From assembly GCA_038380435.1 (NCBI GenBank), contig JAWZYU010000034.1, positions 43,276,901 through 43,340,900 on the forward strand: a DNA stretch of 64,000 nucleotides. Reading direction: 5' to 3'. The notes beneath the pieces were generated by a model. That model worked only from the letters and a program-made list of their open reading frames with translations, was not told the DNA's origin and did not search any database. Positions within the stretch are counted from its first letter, which is position 1; each line of letters starts with the position of its first letter. Made by a program: the position numbers and the translations under genes. The stretch is from Ryuthela nishihirai (taxonomy: Eukaryota > Arthropoda > Arachnida > Araneae > Heptathelidae). Shown here piece by piece: positions 55,891 through 64,000 of the stretch.

Positions 55891-56600
55891 ATGCTGATCA
55901 CGTATGACGTCTACCTGATGAAGAGAACACGAACCCACAGAATGAGGATCGTCGGAGAAATAACCTTCGGTAAGTACCGCTTGCGCGAGCACTTACCTAG
56001 AAGACGGCTTCATTCAAATGCAGAACACGAAATATCGTTAATCAAAATAACGAGGGTACCGAGAGTTTTAAGAAAGTATCACGCAGAATATTCTCCAGGA
56101 ATAAACTCTACCAAGACTTCGTCAGATCTGTTCCATTCATTCAATAATAAATATTAACTTGATTCCAATTTGCAAGAAGTTCTGTGGTAAAAAAAACAAC
56201 AGTTTGATCAATGCAAATTATTTTCTTTTAGGTTTTTGCTTCTTGGTAAAAGAATTCATCCATGTTCAATAATAGATTCAGTCTTACTGCAAAATGTTAA
56301 AGGAATAGAAATTGCGGGTAATCACGTAAAATTTAATTGTGTAAAAGAGATTATATAGTTGATCAATGCAAATTATTCTCTTTGAGGTTGTGGCGGCTTG
56401 GCGGAATAATACATCGTTGGAAAAGTATCGCATTGGCAAAGTCAAAATATTTTCTTCAATCAATTTATATTTTCTTTATTTCTTTTGATGGGGGGGGGGG
56501 CTATTAAGTGCCTTTCTCGTGAAGTTTAACCTTTTTCTCCAGAAGGAATAAATGAACTTAAAATCTTCTTGTGAAGTAAGAAATAGAAATGCTTCGAGTT
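55891..56600. other. No gene seen
   Basis: An 88-codon ORF at 55891-56157 is arginine- and histidine-rich and unrecognised. It contains a splice-donor-like GGTAAGT near 55968, which on its own proves nothing. Confidence 0.25.
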
Positions 56601-56619
56601 ATAACCCTTAATGATCATT

Positions 56620-56830
56620 GAAGTATGACCATCCCATTCCATGTATGTCAATGGGACACTAAATTCGAAACTGTATAACCTTTAAAATAAGCGTTTCATA
56701 AAAAAAATGTGACCAGAAATAAATTAAAATCTCAATAAATGCTATCTAAATTATATTTTCAACAACTTTCTTCATTATTTTAAGGGTTATAGAAGCATGA
56801 ATATTTAACAACAGCAACACTAGACAAACG
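56620..56830. mobile_element. Half of a palindromic MITE (18693 family)
   Basis: GTATGTCAATGGGACACTAA through ACCTTTAAAATAAG and AAAAAATGTGAC matches the left arm of the element at 18693. The partner arm is not evident. Confidence 0.5.
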
Positions 56831-57775
56831 AATTTTCCTTTGAAGTTAATTGAAACTGAAATATGTAGCAGCTTACTGTTATTCGCTACTCAAGCATTTG
56901 TAATCCTCGTGCAATAGGCATAAATTTCAAATTGAACATTTGAACTTAGTACGGCAAATTTCAATGCACATGGTAGTTCTCCCCAATGCTAATGGCGCTG
57001 GCGTAGTCTTTCATGAATTGTTACTTCACTCTACTTCCAGTAAAATTACAACTCTTTCCATAGTGGCTTTGAGTGAAACATTTTCCGAAGTTTTCTGTTA
57101 AGTGCGTGGATTTAGACTTTCATTAGGGGTAAAAATAAGGATAAAAACAATTATGTTTCAGATATTTATACTTGTATTAAGGGCATTATAATTCATTTCT
57201 ATTATCATTGATTTTTTAACTGCATTTTTATTTCCACTAATATACCTACTGTATTTAGTTTCTATAAATATATTTCTCATGCAACCGGCAGATTCTTCTA
57301 AGCTCAACCTCCATTCACCATAAATGTCGGATAACAGGGAGTTTACTGTATTTCATTTTCAATTAACTTCAAAGTAAAAAAGAAGTATTATTTGAAACCA
57401 TTTCATAAATAAATGTAATGTTAAGTAATGACACTATAACTGCATATTTTAAAAGAGTAATTCATCCCTTGAAAATTCCTTTCCTTTTTTCGATATATTT
57501 CTTAGGCCACAAGATCGATACACCTCTACCAATTCAGCGATTGGAATGTTTGGCATTACATGTGATACTAATTTCACCATCTGATGATAGTAACTTCACA
57601 CTGTCATAAGGGCACTGAGAACTTCTTCGCATTTAGGACACATAATTACATTTGTTACTGAATGATTAAAAAAAAACAACACTTTCAAATATGGGTATTT
57701 GAAATTACATTAGTACTGTATGTTCTATTTTCAGCCTCTTTCTCCCTATATGAATTATGGATATTATTATACGTA
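56831..57775. other. No gene seen
   Basis: AT-rich unique DNA, short ORFs only. Confidence 0.4.
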
Positions 57776-57965
57776 ATCTAAGACACGGGTTCTCAAAATG
57801 GGGTACGCAGTAAAATTTTTTGGGGTACGCCGTGAGAGCTCAAATGTCGCTAGATCTAGCAATAAAGACGCTAAGTTGGCAACACTGCTGTGCAAAAATG
57901 TCATTTTTACTGTTTATCGATATATGTAATTTATGAATACAAAATTTAATGTGTGTGTATATAAA

Positions 57966-58735
57966 ATTTATGTTTTATTTTATTCCCATTGTTATACTAT
58001 AACTATAGTTTTATCTATACAAGGGGTACGCCAGTTGCATACACATTTCCAGGGGGTACGTGAAGCATAAAAGGTTGAGAACCACTGATATATATGTTTT
58101 ATTTTATTCCCATTGTTATACTATAACTATAGTTTTATCTATCTATACAAGGGGTACGCCAGTTACATACACATTTCCAGGGGGTACGTGAAGCATAAAA
58201 GGTTGAGAACCACTGATATATATGTTTTATTTTATTCCCATTGTTATACTATAACTATAGTTTTATCTATCTACACAAGGGGTACGCCAGTTACATACAC
58301 ATTTCCAGGGGGTACGTGAAGCATAAAAGGTTGAGAACCACTGATATATATGTTTTATTTTATTCCCATTGTTATACTATAACTATAGTTTTATCTATCT
58401 ACACAAGGGGTACGCCAGTTGCATACACATTTCCAGGGGGTACGTGAAGCATAAAAGGTTGAGAACCACTGATATATATGTTTTATTTTATTCCCATTGT
58501 TATACTATAACTATAGTTTTATCTATCTATACAAGGGGTACGCCAGTTACATACACATTTCCAGGGGGTACGTGAAGCATCAAAGGTTGAGAACCACTGA
58601 TATATATGTTTTATTTTATTCCCATTGTTATACTATAACTATAGTTTTATCTATCTACACAAGGGGTACGCCAGTTACATACACATTTCCAGGGGGTACG
58701 TGAAGCATAAAAGGTTGAGAACCACTGATATATAT
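57966..58735. repeat. 128-bp satellite, array 2 left part, about 6 units
   Basis: Units nearly identical to array 1, mostly with CAAGGGGTACGCC. A CTACACAAGG variant is shared by three units. Confidence 0.95.
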
Positions 58736-59377
58736 TGTTGCGGATTACAAAAATGGATAGCCACTGAGCGTGAGTATTAAAAGCTATATTTCAAAACCAA
58801 ATTCAATACAAGGTAAATTGTTACAAAGGAAATATGGATGAAGTATCTTATTAACAAATCAACTATTAACATGCACAAGTCATCAATCTTCCTGCGTAGA
58901 GCACACAATATCAGCTCTGTGTATTTTACTAAATACTACCTTTTACTTGATTTACCAGGTCACCCGAAGATCTTCACTCGTAAACCAATTCTCGTCCTGT
59001 GCTAATAACTTTTCACACAATAGCCGAACAAAAAGACAGTCCGTGTAGACATTCGAAGTTAGCCATAAAAGTTCCCACTTTTATACTTCCGCGTATACAC
59101 AACACATCAAGTTACTTCTTGATACTTAACGATAAAAGATCCCACTTTTATCCTTCCGCGTATACACAACACATCAAGTTACTTCTTGATACTTACGCGC
59201 ACTGTCTCAGAACAGCTCACCGGCCATTTTCGAACTCACCGACCGTTACAATACACAACGACCGTTACAATACAAAACGACCGTTAACGCTCCACTCTTC
59301 TTCTCCAAATTCTCCCAACGTTCTTATTCGTTGGCTGAAACTTTGCTTTCGGTTGCCAGATTCCTTCTGTCGTAACA
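58736..59377 (-). repeat. 3' LTR (element orientation)
   Basis: Contains a 66-bp tandem repeat (TTCCGCGTATACACAACACA in each unit) and three copies of CGACCGTTA. A TATAAAAG box lies at 59078-59085 on the minus strand. The last 18 codons of the large ORF lie inside it. Confidence 0.93.
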
Positions 59378-62074
59378 CTGCCCCCTTCCTAGGTCTTGTT
59401 CGTCCCGAACAATTCTGGATTCCAAAGTTTCTTCAGTTCTTCGATGAAACGGGGCCAAATGATCCACGTGAACCACCTTGCACTTTGTAGCTGGACATCG
59501 ACGAATGCGATATACCACGTCTGTGTCAAAATGAAAGCGAATCTCATTTTGACGTAGATTTCTTTTCTGACTGAAGCCTCGTCCACAAACATAATACGTG
59601 TAAGGCCTATAGCCCTTGTGAACACGTTTATGTCTCTGCAGGGAGAAGAATCGACTAAGAGTTTTCGTGCAAAACCTGTAAAAAGTTTTCTTCTTTGTCG
59701 AAAGTTTTCTTCTTTGGATTTTTACTTCTATCAACAGTAACAAGGAATGAAAGTCATTAGTGACATAAAATCTAGGGAGGAGTTTCATCCTCCAGTCTGA
59801 CCCTTTTGTCAGTTGACTTTCCCTTAATTCAGAACTGTCGTGATGAACCTTCAGCCATATTTCACCTGATTCAATTTGATCCCCAAGGTGCTTCACAATT
59901 ATATCAGCTCCATAATTCTTTTTAGCGCTTCGGTCCATCTCCTCCTTCCATACTCTTGCTAGGACTGCAGCTTCTAATCCGACAACCTTACCTGTTTCTC
60001 CTGTATAAGTGAAATCAGTGATGTGTCGGGCTGCTAGCAATATTTTTTCTGTTTTATCTTCACATAGCCAGCTTGCAACATCTTCAGAGACTCCTTGTTC
60101 TATTAACATGTTACGAAACTTGTTCAAAGCATTGCCGTTATGCAGAACCTTGCGGACACGTGATGCTTCATCTACCCTATTATCCACAATGTTCACCAAA
60201 CGCAGAAGTTCTCCTCCTAACTCTTCGACGAGCTCTTGCAGTTCCAAGGATCCGTCACCAAGGAAACACTGAACAGCTTCCATCACTTCCAGAGAGTTGT
60301 CAACAGAGTTTTCAAGAGGTGAATCCATGTTGCTGATAACAGCTGAACAACTCAAACTCTCCATTCCACGAGCTTGTGATGCTGCAACCACTTTCTTAAC
60401 TAAATCAACAGCAACATCTTCTGTACTGATGAGATCAATAGCTCCTTTTCCGAATTCAACATCATAAAACAAAGCACACACTCCTTCAGCCAGCTTTTTG
60501 GACACAATTGAGCATCTCATTAGAGGAACGCTACCTACGGTAGCCGTCGGATCCTTGCAGCGGTAAATCTCCTTATCTGTTGGCACCAGCTCCTCTGTTT
60601 GTCCTACGATGCAGCATCCGACGTCTTCCCTCATCTGCTCGATTTTATCTTTAGTGCAGTCGACTGTGAAGCCAGGGATGGATTCCAATTTGTCCAGAGT
60701 ATCTCCCGTCAATTGGCGAGCACGACCGGAGATCATAGGGACCTTGAGACCTAAAGCAGCAAGTGCAGGAGCCAAGACAAGACTCACTTTGTCGCCGACA
60801 CCTCCTGTGCTGTTTTTATCTACCATCCGATGGCGCCACTCGGGTCTCCAGCAAAACACATGACCCGAGGAGGTCATAGTTGCTGTTTCTTCGGAATTCA
60901 CTTTCTTGGAGCTCTCATTGTAATTAGCCAGGGAAACATCAGTCATGATTGCCAAATTGTTCATTCTGGAGATCAGCGACGAGTTTTGTAACATGATATT
61001 GTCCACTTTAGAGCTCTTGTAGTCGTGATAAAACTTTTCTATATCCTTATAATCTAAATGGTTATAATGTCCAAATCTGCACATTGACTGTTCAGAAAAG
61101 AAATTCACCGTGGCTACGTTGAAATTATCTGAGGGATTCACTTCTCTCTGATCGTAACTCTGAGGCTTAGTTTCATCCAGAAAGTTAGTCTTTGAAGTAC
61201 TGTCTCTGCCTGAAGCTCTTTTACTAGCATCACCTGTTATGCTTCTAAGCCATTCTTCGGAATTCCTCTTCCTTAAATCCCCACTTTCTATAAACGATTC
61301 AAGTGTGGCTATATGCTTCGGAAAAATCTCTCCGACTTCCCCAGTAACGTCGAATGGCACTTTGTATCTATGATGAATGGACACCTCTTCTTTACTCGGA
61401 CCACTCTGCGAAACGTAAACTCTGTTTCGTTCCCCCTCATTACCACTCGTTACTCTGCCTTTGCGATAATTGTCCATGACACATTTTGCTGACGGCGAGG
61501 AATAGAATACCTTTCGTGTGGATCTCTCTTCAGATCGTGCCAGACTTGTATACCTAGGTATTTTGAAGTGCAAAGCGTACTGTATAGTCTCACAGCTCTC
61601 TGATCTGTGTGATTGTTCTTCACAGTTCCTAGACATGTCACCAGCGACATAGACACTCTGCCATGCATCACCAGTAGTTGCGTGGTCAAAGGCATTATCT
61701 GCGCTATCTCTACGATTCTTGATTTCCAGTAGCAGATCCACATTTTTATATGCGTTGCCTTTCTCTTTTTCTTTTCCATGTTTACAATCTAACTTAACAC
61801 TATCAAGATCATCTTTTTCACTGACAAATTCAACATTTAAACTATTGCATTGTCTATTGAGTTCGGTTTTATGATCCTTGAAGTGATCAATAAACTTACC
61901 AACTTGAGAAGCCACTTCAGCTCTCATCTCGGTATTTTGTGCGGCCATTTCGGCTTTCAAGTCATCTTTTTGAGAAACTATCTCAGTTCTCAACTCATTA
62001 TATTGTGCGGCCATATCGGCTTTCATATCAGTCATCAGCTTTATTAACTCATCCATACTTCTAGTGAAAGGCAT
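59324..62074 (-). CDS. Chimeric ORF: gag-like start, thymidine phosphorylase, zinc finger, pol tail
   Basis: 916 residues, uninterrupted. Residues 1-95 are a coiled coil with repeated 'MAAQ' and 'EKDDL' motifs, like the N-terminus of some Ty3-type gag proteins. Residues 96-390 are unrecognised. Residues 392-753 match animal thymidine phosphorylase in order ('SLVLAPALAALGLKVPMISG', 'DKLESIPGF', 'GCCIVGQTEELVPTD', 'SKKLAEG'), without introns and lacking the enzyme's N-terminal domain and C-terminal end. Key sites differ from the enzyme: DKHSTGG reads DKNSTGG, the GLGHTGG loop reads ARQLTGD, and the R-D-x-TATVDS site reads KDPTATVGS, so catalysis is unlikely. Residues 797-846 are a C2H2 zinc-finger pair with lost ligands. 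Residues 851-878 ('VVYRIRRCPATKCKVVHVDH') are the pol C-terminus. ATG is 15 bp after the primer site. Confidence 0.88.
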   Translation of the reverse strand: MPFTRSMDELIKLMTDMKADMAAQYNELRTEIVSQKDDLKAEMAAQNTEMRAEVASQVGKFIDHFKDHKTELNRQCNSLNVEFVSEKDDLDSVKLDCKHGKEKEKGNAYKNVDLLLEIKNRRDSADNAFDHATTGDAWQSVYVAGDMSRNCEEQSHRSESCETIQYALHFKIPRYTSLARSEERSTRKVFYSSPSAKCVMDNYRKGRVTSGNEGERNRVYVSQSGPSKEEVSIHHRYKVPFDVTGEVGEIFPKHIATLESFIESGDLRKRNSEEWLRSITGDASKRASGRDSTSKTNFLDETKPQSYDQREVNPSDNFNVATVNFFSEQSMCRFGHYNHLDYKDIEKFYHDYKSSKVDNIMLQNSSLISRMNNLAIMTDVSLANYNESSKKVNSEETATMTSSGHVFCWRPEWRHRMVDKNSTGGVGDKVSLVLAPALAALGLKVPMISGRARQLTGDTLDKLESIPGFTVDCTKDKIEQMREDVGCCIVGQTEELVPTDKEIYRCKDPTATVGSVPLMRCSIVSKKLAEGVCALFYDVEFGKGAIDLISTEDVAVDLVKKVVAASQARGMESLSCSAVISNMDSPLENSVDNSLEVMEAVQCFLGDGSLELQELVEELGGELLRLVNIVDNRVDEASRVRKVLHNGNALNKFRNMLIEQGVSEDVASWLCEDKTEKILLAARHITDFTYTGETGKVVGLEAAVLARVWKEEMDRSAKKNYGADIIVKHLGDQIESGEIWLKVHHDSSELRESQLTKGSDWRMKLLPRFYVTNDFHSLLLLIEVKIQRRKLSTKKKTFYRFCTKTLSRFFSLQRHKRVHKGYRPYTYYVCGRGFSQKRNLRQNEIRFHFDTDVVYRIRRCPATKCKVVHVDHLAPFHRRTEETLESRIVRDEQDLGRGQCYDRRNLATESKVSANE
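59378..59390 (-). other. Polypurine tract
   Basis: AGGAAGGGGGCAG on the minus strand, directly before the 3' LTR; the expected plus-strand primer. Confidence 0.8.
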
Positions 62075-62088
62075 TCAATTAAATTAAT

Positions 62089-62104
62089 CCCGCTTCTGAC
62101 ACCA
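62089..62104 (-). other. Primer-binding site, tRNA-Leu type
   Basis: The plus strand CCCGCTTCTGACACCA, two bases from the LTR, equals the 3' end of a tRNA with CCA. It fits animal tRNA-Leu (..TTCTGACA-CCA) as I remember it, with perhaps one mismatch. Confidence 0.7.
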
Positions 62105-62106
62105 AA

Positions 62107-62748
62107 TGTTGCGGATTACAAAAATGGATAGCCACTGAGCGTGAGTATTAAAAGCTATATTTCAAAACCAAATTCAATACAAGGTAAATTGTTACAAAGG
62201 AAATATGGATGAAGTATCTTATTAACAAATCAACTATTAACATGCACAAGTCATCAATCTTCCTGCGTAGAGCACACAATATCAGCTCTGTGTATTTTAC
62301 TAAATACTACCTTTTACTTGATTTACCAGGTCACCCGAAGATCTTCACTCGTAAACCAATTCTCGTCCTGTGCTAATAACTTTTCACACAATAGCCGAAC
62401 AAAAAGACAGTCCGTGTAGACATTCGAAGTTAGCCATAAAAGTTCCCACTTTTATACTTCCGCGTATACACAACACATCAAGTTACTTCTTGATACTTAA
62501 CGATAAAAGATCCCACTTTTATCCTTCCGCGTATACACAACACATCAAGTTACTTCTTGATACTTACGCGCACTGTCTCAGAACAGCTCACCGGCCATTT
62601 TCGAACTCACCGACCGTTACAATACACAACGACCGTTACAATACAAAACGACCGTTAACGCTCCACTCTTCTTCTCCAAATTCTCCCAACGTTCTTATTC
62701 GTTGGCTGAAACTTTGCTTTCGGTTGCCAGATTCCTTCTGTCGTAACA
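62107..62748 (-). repeat. 5' LTR (element orientation)
   Basis: Same sequence as 58736-59377. A TATAAAAG box at 62449-62456 (minus strand) is a candidate promoter element for the chimeric ORF. Confidence 0.93.
62449..62456 (-). promoter_or_regulatory. Candidate LTR TATA box
   Basis: TATAAAAG on the minus strand in the upstream LTR. A related CGGAAGGATAAAAG lies about 66 bp away in the second unit of the LTR's internal repeat. Confidence 0.4.
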
Positions 62749-63762
62749 ATATGTTTTATTTTATTCCCATTGTTATACTATAACTATAGTTTTATCTATC
62801 TATACAAGGGGTACGCCAGTTACATACACATTTCCAGGGGGTACGTGAAGCATAAAAGGTTGAGAACCACTGATATAGATGTTTTATTTTATTCCCATTG
62901 TTATACTATAACTATAGTTTTATCTATCTATACAAGGGGTACGCCAGTTACATACACATTTCCAGGGGGTACGTGAAGCATCAAAGGTTGAGAACCACTG
63001 ATATATATGTTTTATTTTATTCCCATTGTTATACTATAACTATAGTTTTATCTATCTATACAAGGGGTACGCCAGTTACATACACATTTCCAGGGGGTAC
63101 GTGAAGCATAAAAGGTTGAGAACCACTGATATATATGTTTTATTTTATTCCCATTGTTATACTATAACTATAGTTTTATCTATCTATACAAGGGGTACGC
63201 CAGTTACATACAGATTTCCAGGGGGTACGTGAAGCATCAAAGGTTGAGAACCACTGATATATATGTTTTATTTTATTCCCATTGTTATACTACAACTATA
63301 GTTTTATCTATCTATACAAGGGGTACGCCAGTTACATGCACATTTCCAGGGGGTACGTGAAGCATAAAAGGTTAAGAACCACTGATATATATGTTTTATT
63401 TTATTCCCATTGTTATACTATAACTATAGTTTTATCTATCTATACAAGGGGTACGTCAGTTACATACACATTTCCAGGGGGTACGTGAAGCATAAAAGGT
63501 TGAGAACCACTGGTATATATTTTATTCCCATTGTTACACTATAACTATAGTTTTATCTATCTATACAAGGGATACGCCAGTTACATACGCAATTTCCAGG
63601 GGGTACGTGAAGCAAAAATGGTTGAGAACCACTGATATATATGTTTTATTTTATTCCCATTGTTATACTATAACTACAGTTTTATCTATCTATACAAGGG
63701 GTACGCCAGCTACATACACATTTCCAGGGGCTACGTGAAGCATAAAAGGTTGAGAACAACTG
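62749..63762. repeat. 128-bp satellite, array 2 right part, about 8 units
   Basis: Resumes the unit broken by the LTR element. The last units are more diverged (GGGATACGCC, GGGGCTACGTG), typical of an array edge. Confidence 0.93.
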
Positions 63763-63770
63763 ATCTAAGA

Positions 63771-64000
63771 TATGAGAAAAACTTAAGTATATTAGAAATA
63801 ATCCGAATTTTCAGAATTCATGTTCACTACTAGTATCACAAGAATAAGATTTGCAGTAAAAGGTTAAACAAGGTGCATCTTATTGAAATTTAGTGAAGAG
63901 TCACTAGGGGGGAAAAACTATTCTTAAAGAGCAGCAGAAAAAAAATCTACTTAAAAACCAAAACTATATTTAAAACGAAAACTGTATTAAAAAAAACTAT
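63771..64000. other. No gene seen
   Basis: AT-rich DNA to the window edge. Confidence 0.4.

Larger units (their letters stand above)
58736..62748 (-). mobile_element. Chimeric LTR retrotransposon carrying host gene pieces
   Basis: Two 642-bp LTRs (58736-59377 and 62107-62748, TGTTGCGG to CGTAACA on the plus strand) show no difference that I can find by eye. They are flanked by ATAT (58732-58735, 62749-62752). Removing the element restores the satellite unit exactly. The element reads on the minus strand: LTR, tRNA-Leu-type primer site, a single 916-codon ORF, purine tract, LTR. It has no protease, RT, RNase H or integrase, so it depends on proteins in trans. Its pol tail and ORF running into the LTR fit a Ty3/gypsy parent. 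Confidence 0.93.
57784..63762. mobile_element. hAT-like element with 128-bp satellite interior, array 2
   Basis: Bounded by a perfect 8-bp duplication ATCTAAGA (57776-57783, 63763-63770). Left end CACGGGTTCTCAAAATGGGG, right end GGTTGAGAACAACTG. It has a left unique region of about 180 bp shared with the single-unit copy at 55203, then about 6 satellite units, an LTR element (58736-62748), and about 8 more units. The terminal sequence and 8-bp duplication are characteristic of hAT elements. No transposase. Confidence 0.88.

Noticed and set aside
55968..55975. Splice donor marking a host exon at 55891-55967
   Set aside because: A single GGTAAGT without homology, acceptor or reading-frame support is too weak.
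59324..62074. Intact host thymidine phosphorylase gene
   Set aside because: It lies between LTRs, lacks the N-terminal domain, has changed active-site motifs and is fused to gag-like and pol-tail sequence.
41412..63488. Recurring 68-codon ORF as a multigene family
   Set aside because: It is the same 128-bp satellite read again and again. The period is not a multiple of three, so each ORF dies in the second unit.

Overview
The window is intergenic or heterochromatin-like DNA of a multicellular animal. It is very AT-rich and packed with tRNA-derived SINEs, MITEs, satellites and retrotransposons, and I could not support a single intact host gene. The I/Jockey-group LINE proteins, the Tc1 and hAT fragments and the Ty3-type element are of kinds common in arthropods. 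My best guess is a chelicerate, perhaps a spider, but that is inference from general repeat style, not proof.

0-29.6 kb: a dense field of about 25 copies or fragments of one tRNA-derived SINE (called SINE-A here, full length about 390 bp, several with clear target-site duplications). They are mixed with a second SINE (SINE-B), a 54-bp satellite (4.54-6.22 kb), degenerate minisatellites, decayed LINE reverse-transcriptase 3' fragments, a truncated Tc1-like transposase, and palindromic TA-flanked or 8-bp-TSD MITEs.

29.6-42.8 kb: a hAT-like non-autonomous element whose interior has grown into a 128-bp satellite. It was invaded by a full-length I-group LINE on the minus strand (LINE-1C here), flanked by a 12-bp duplication. 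That LINE was then split by a second full-length LINE on the plus strand (LINE-1B), flanked by another 12-bp duplication. LINE-1B has both ORFs open: ORF1 with three CCHC knuckles, and ORF2 with endonuclease, reverse transcriptase, RNase H and a C-terminal CCHC motif. The two LINEs share a 3'-terminal hairpin with two compensated base-pair changes.

42.8-57.8 kb: another SINE-A field with nested insertions, a MITE-in-MITE palindrome, a 280-bp dispersed duplication, and a single-unit copy of the hAT element that produced the satellites.

57.8-63.8 kb: a second hAT/128-bp satellite element with a perfect 8-bp duplication. Inside it sits the most striking object in the window, a 4-kb LTR retrotransposon with 642-bp LTRs that match by eye, a 4-bp duplication, a tRNA-Leu-type primer-binding site and a polypurine tract. 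Its one 916-codon ORF does not encode protease, reverse transcriptase or integrase. It joins a gag-like coiled-coil start, an unrecognised stretch, an intronless piece of animal thymidine phosphorylase, a decayed C2H2 zinc-finger piece and the last codons of a Ty3/gypsy pol. This looks like capture of host mRNA by a retroelement.
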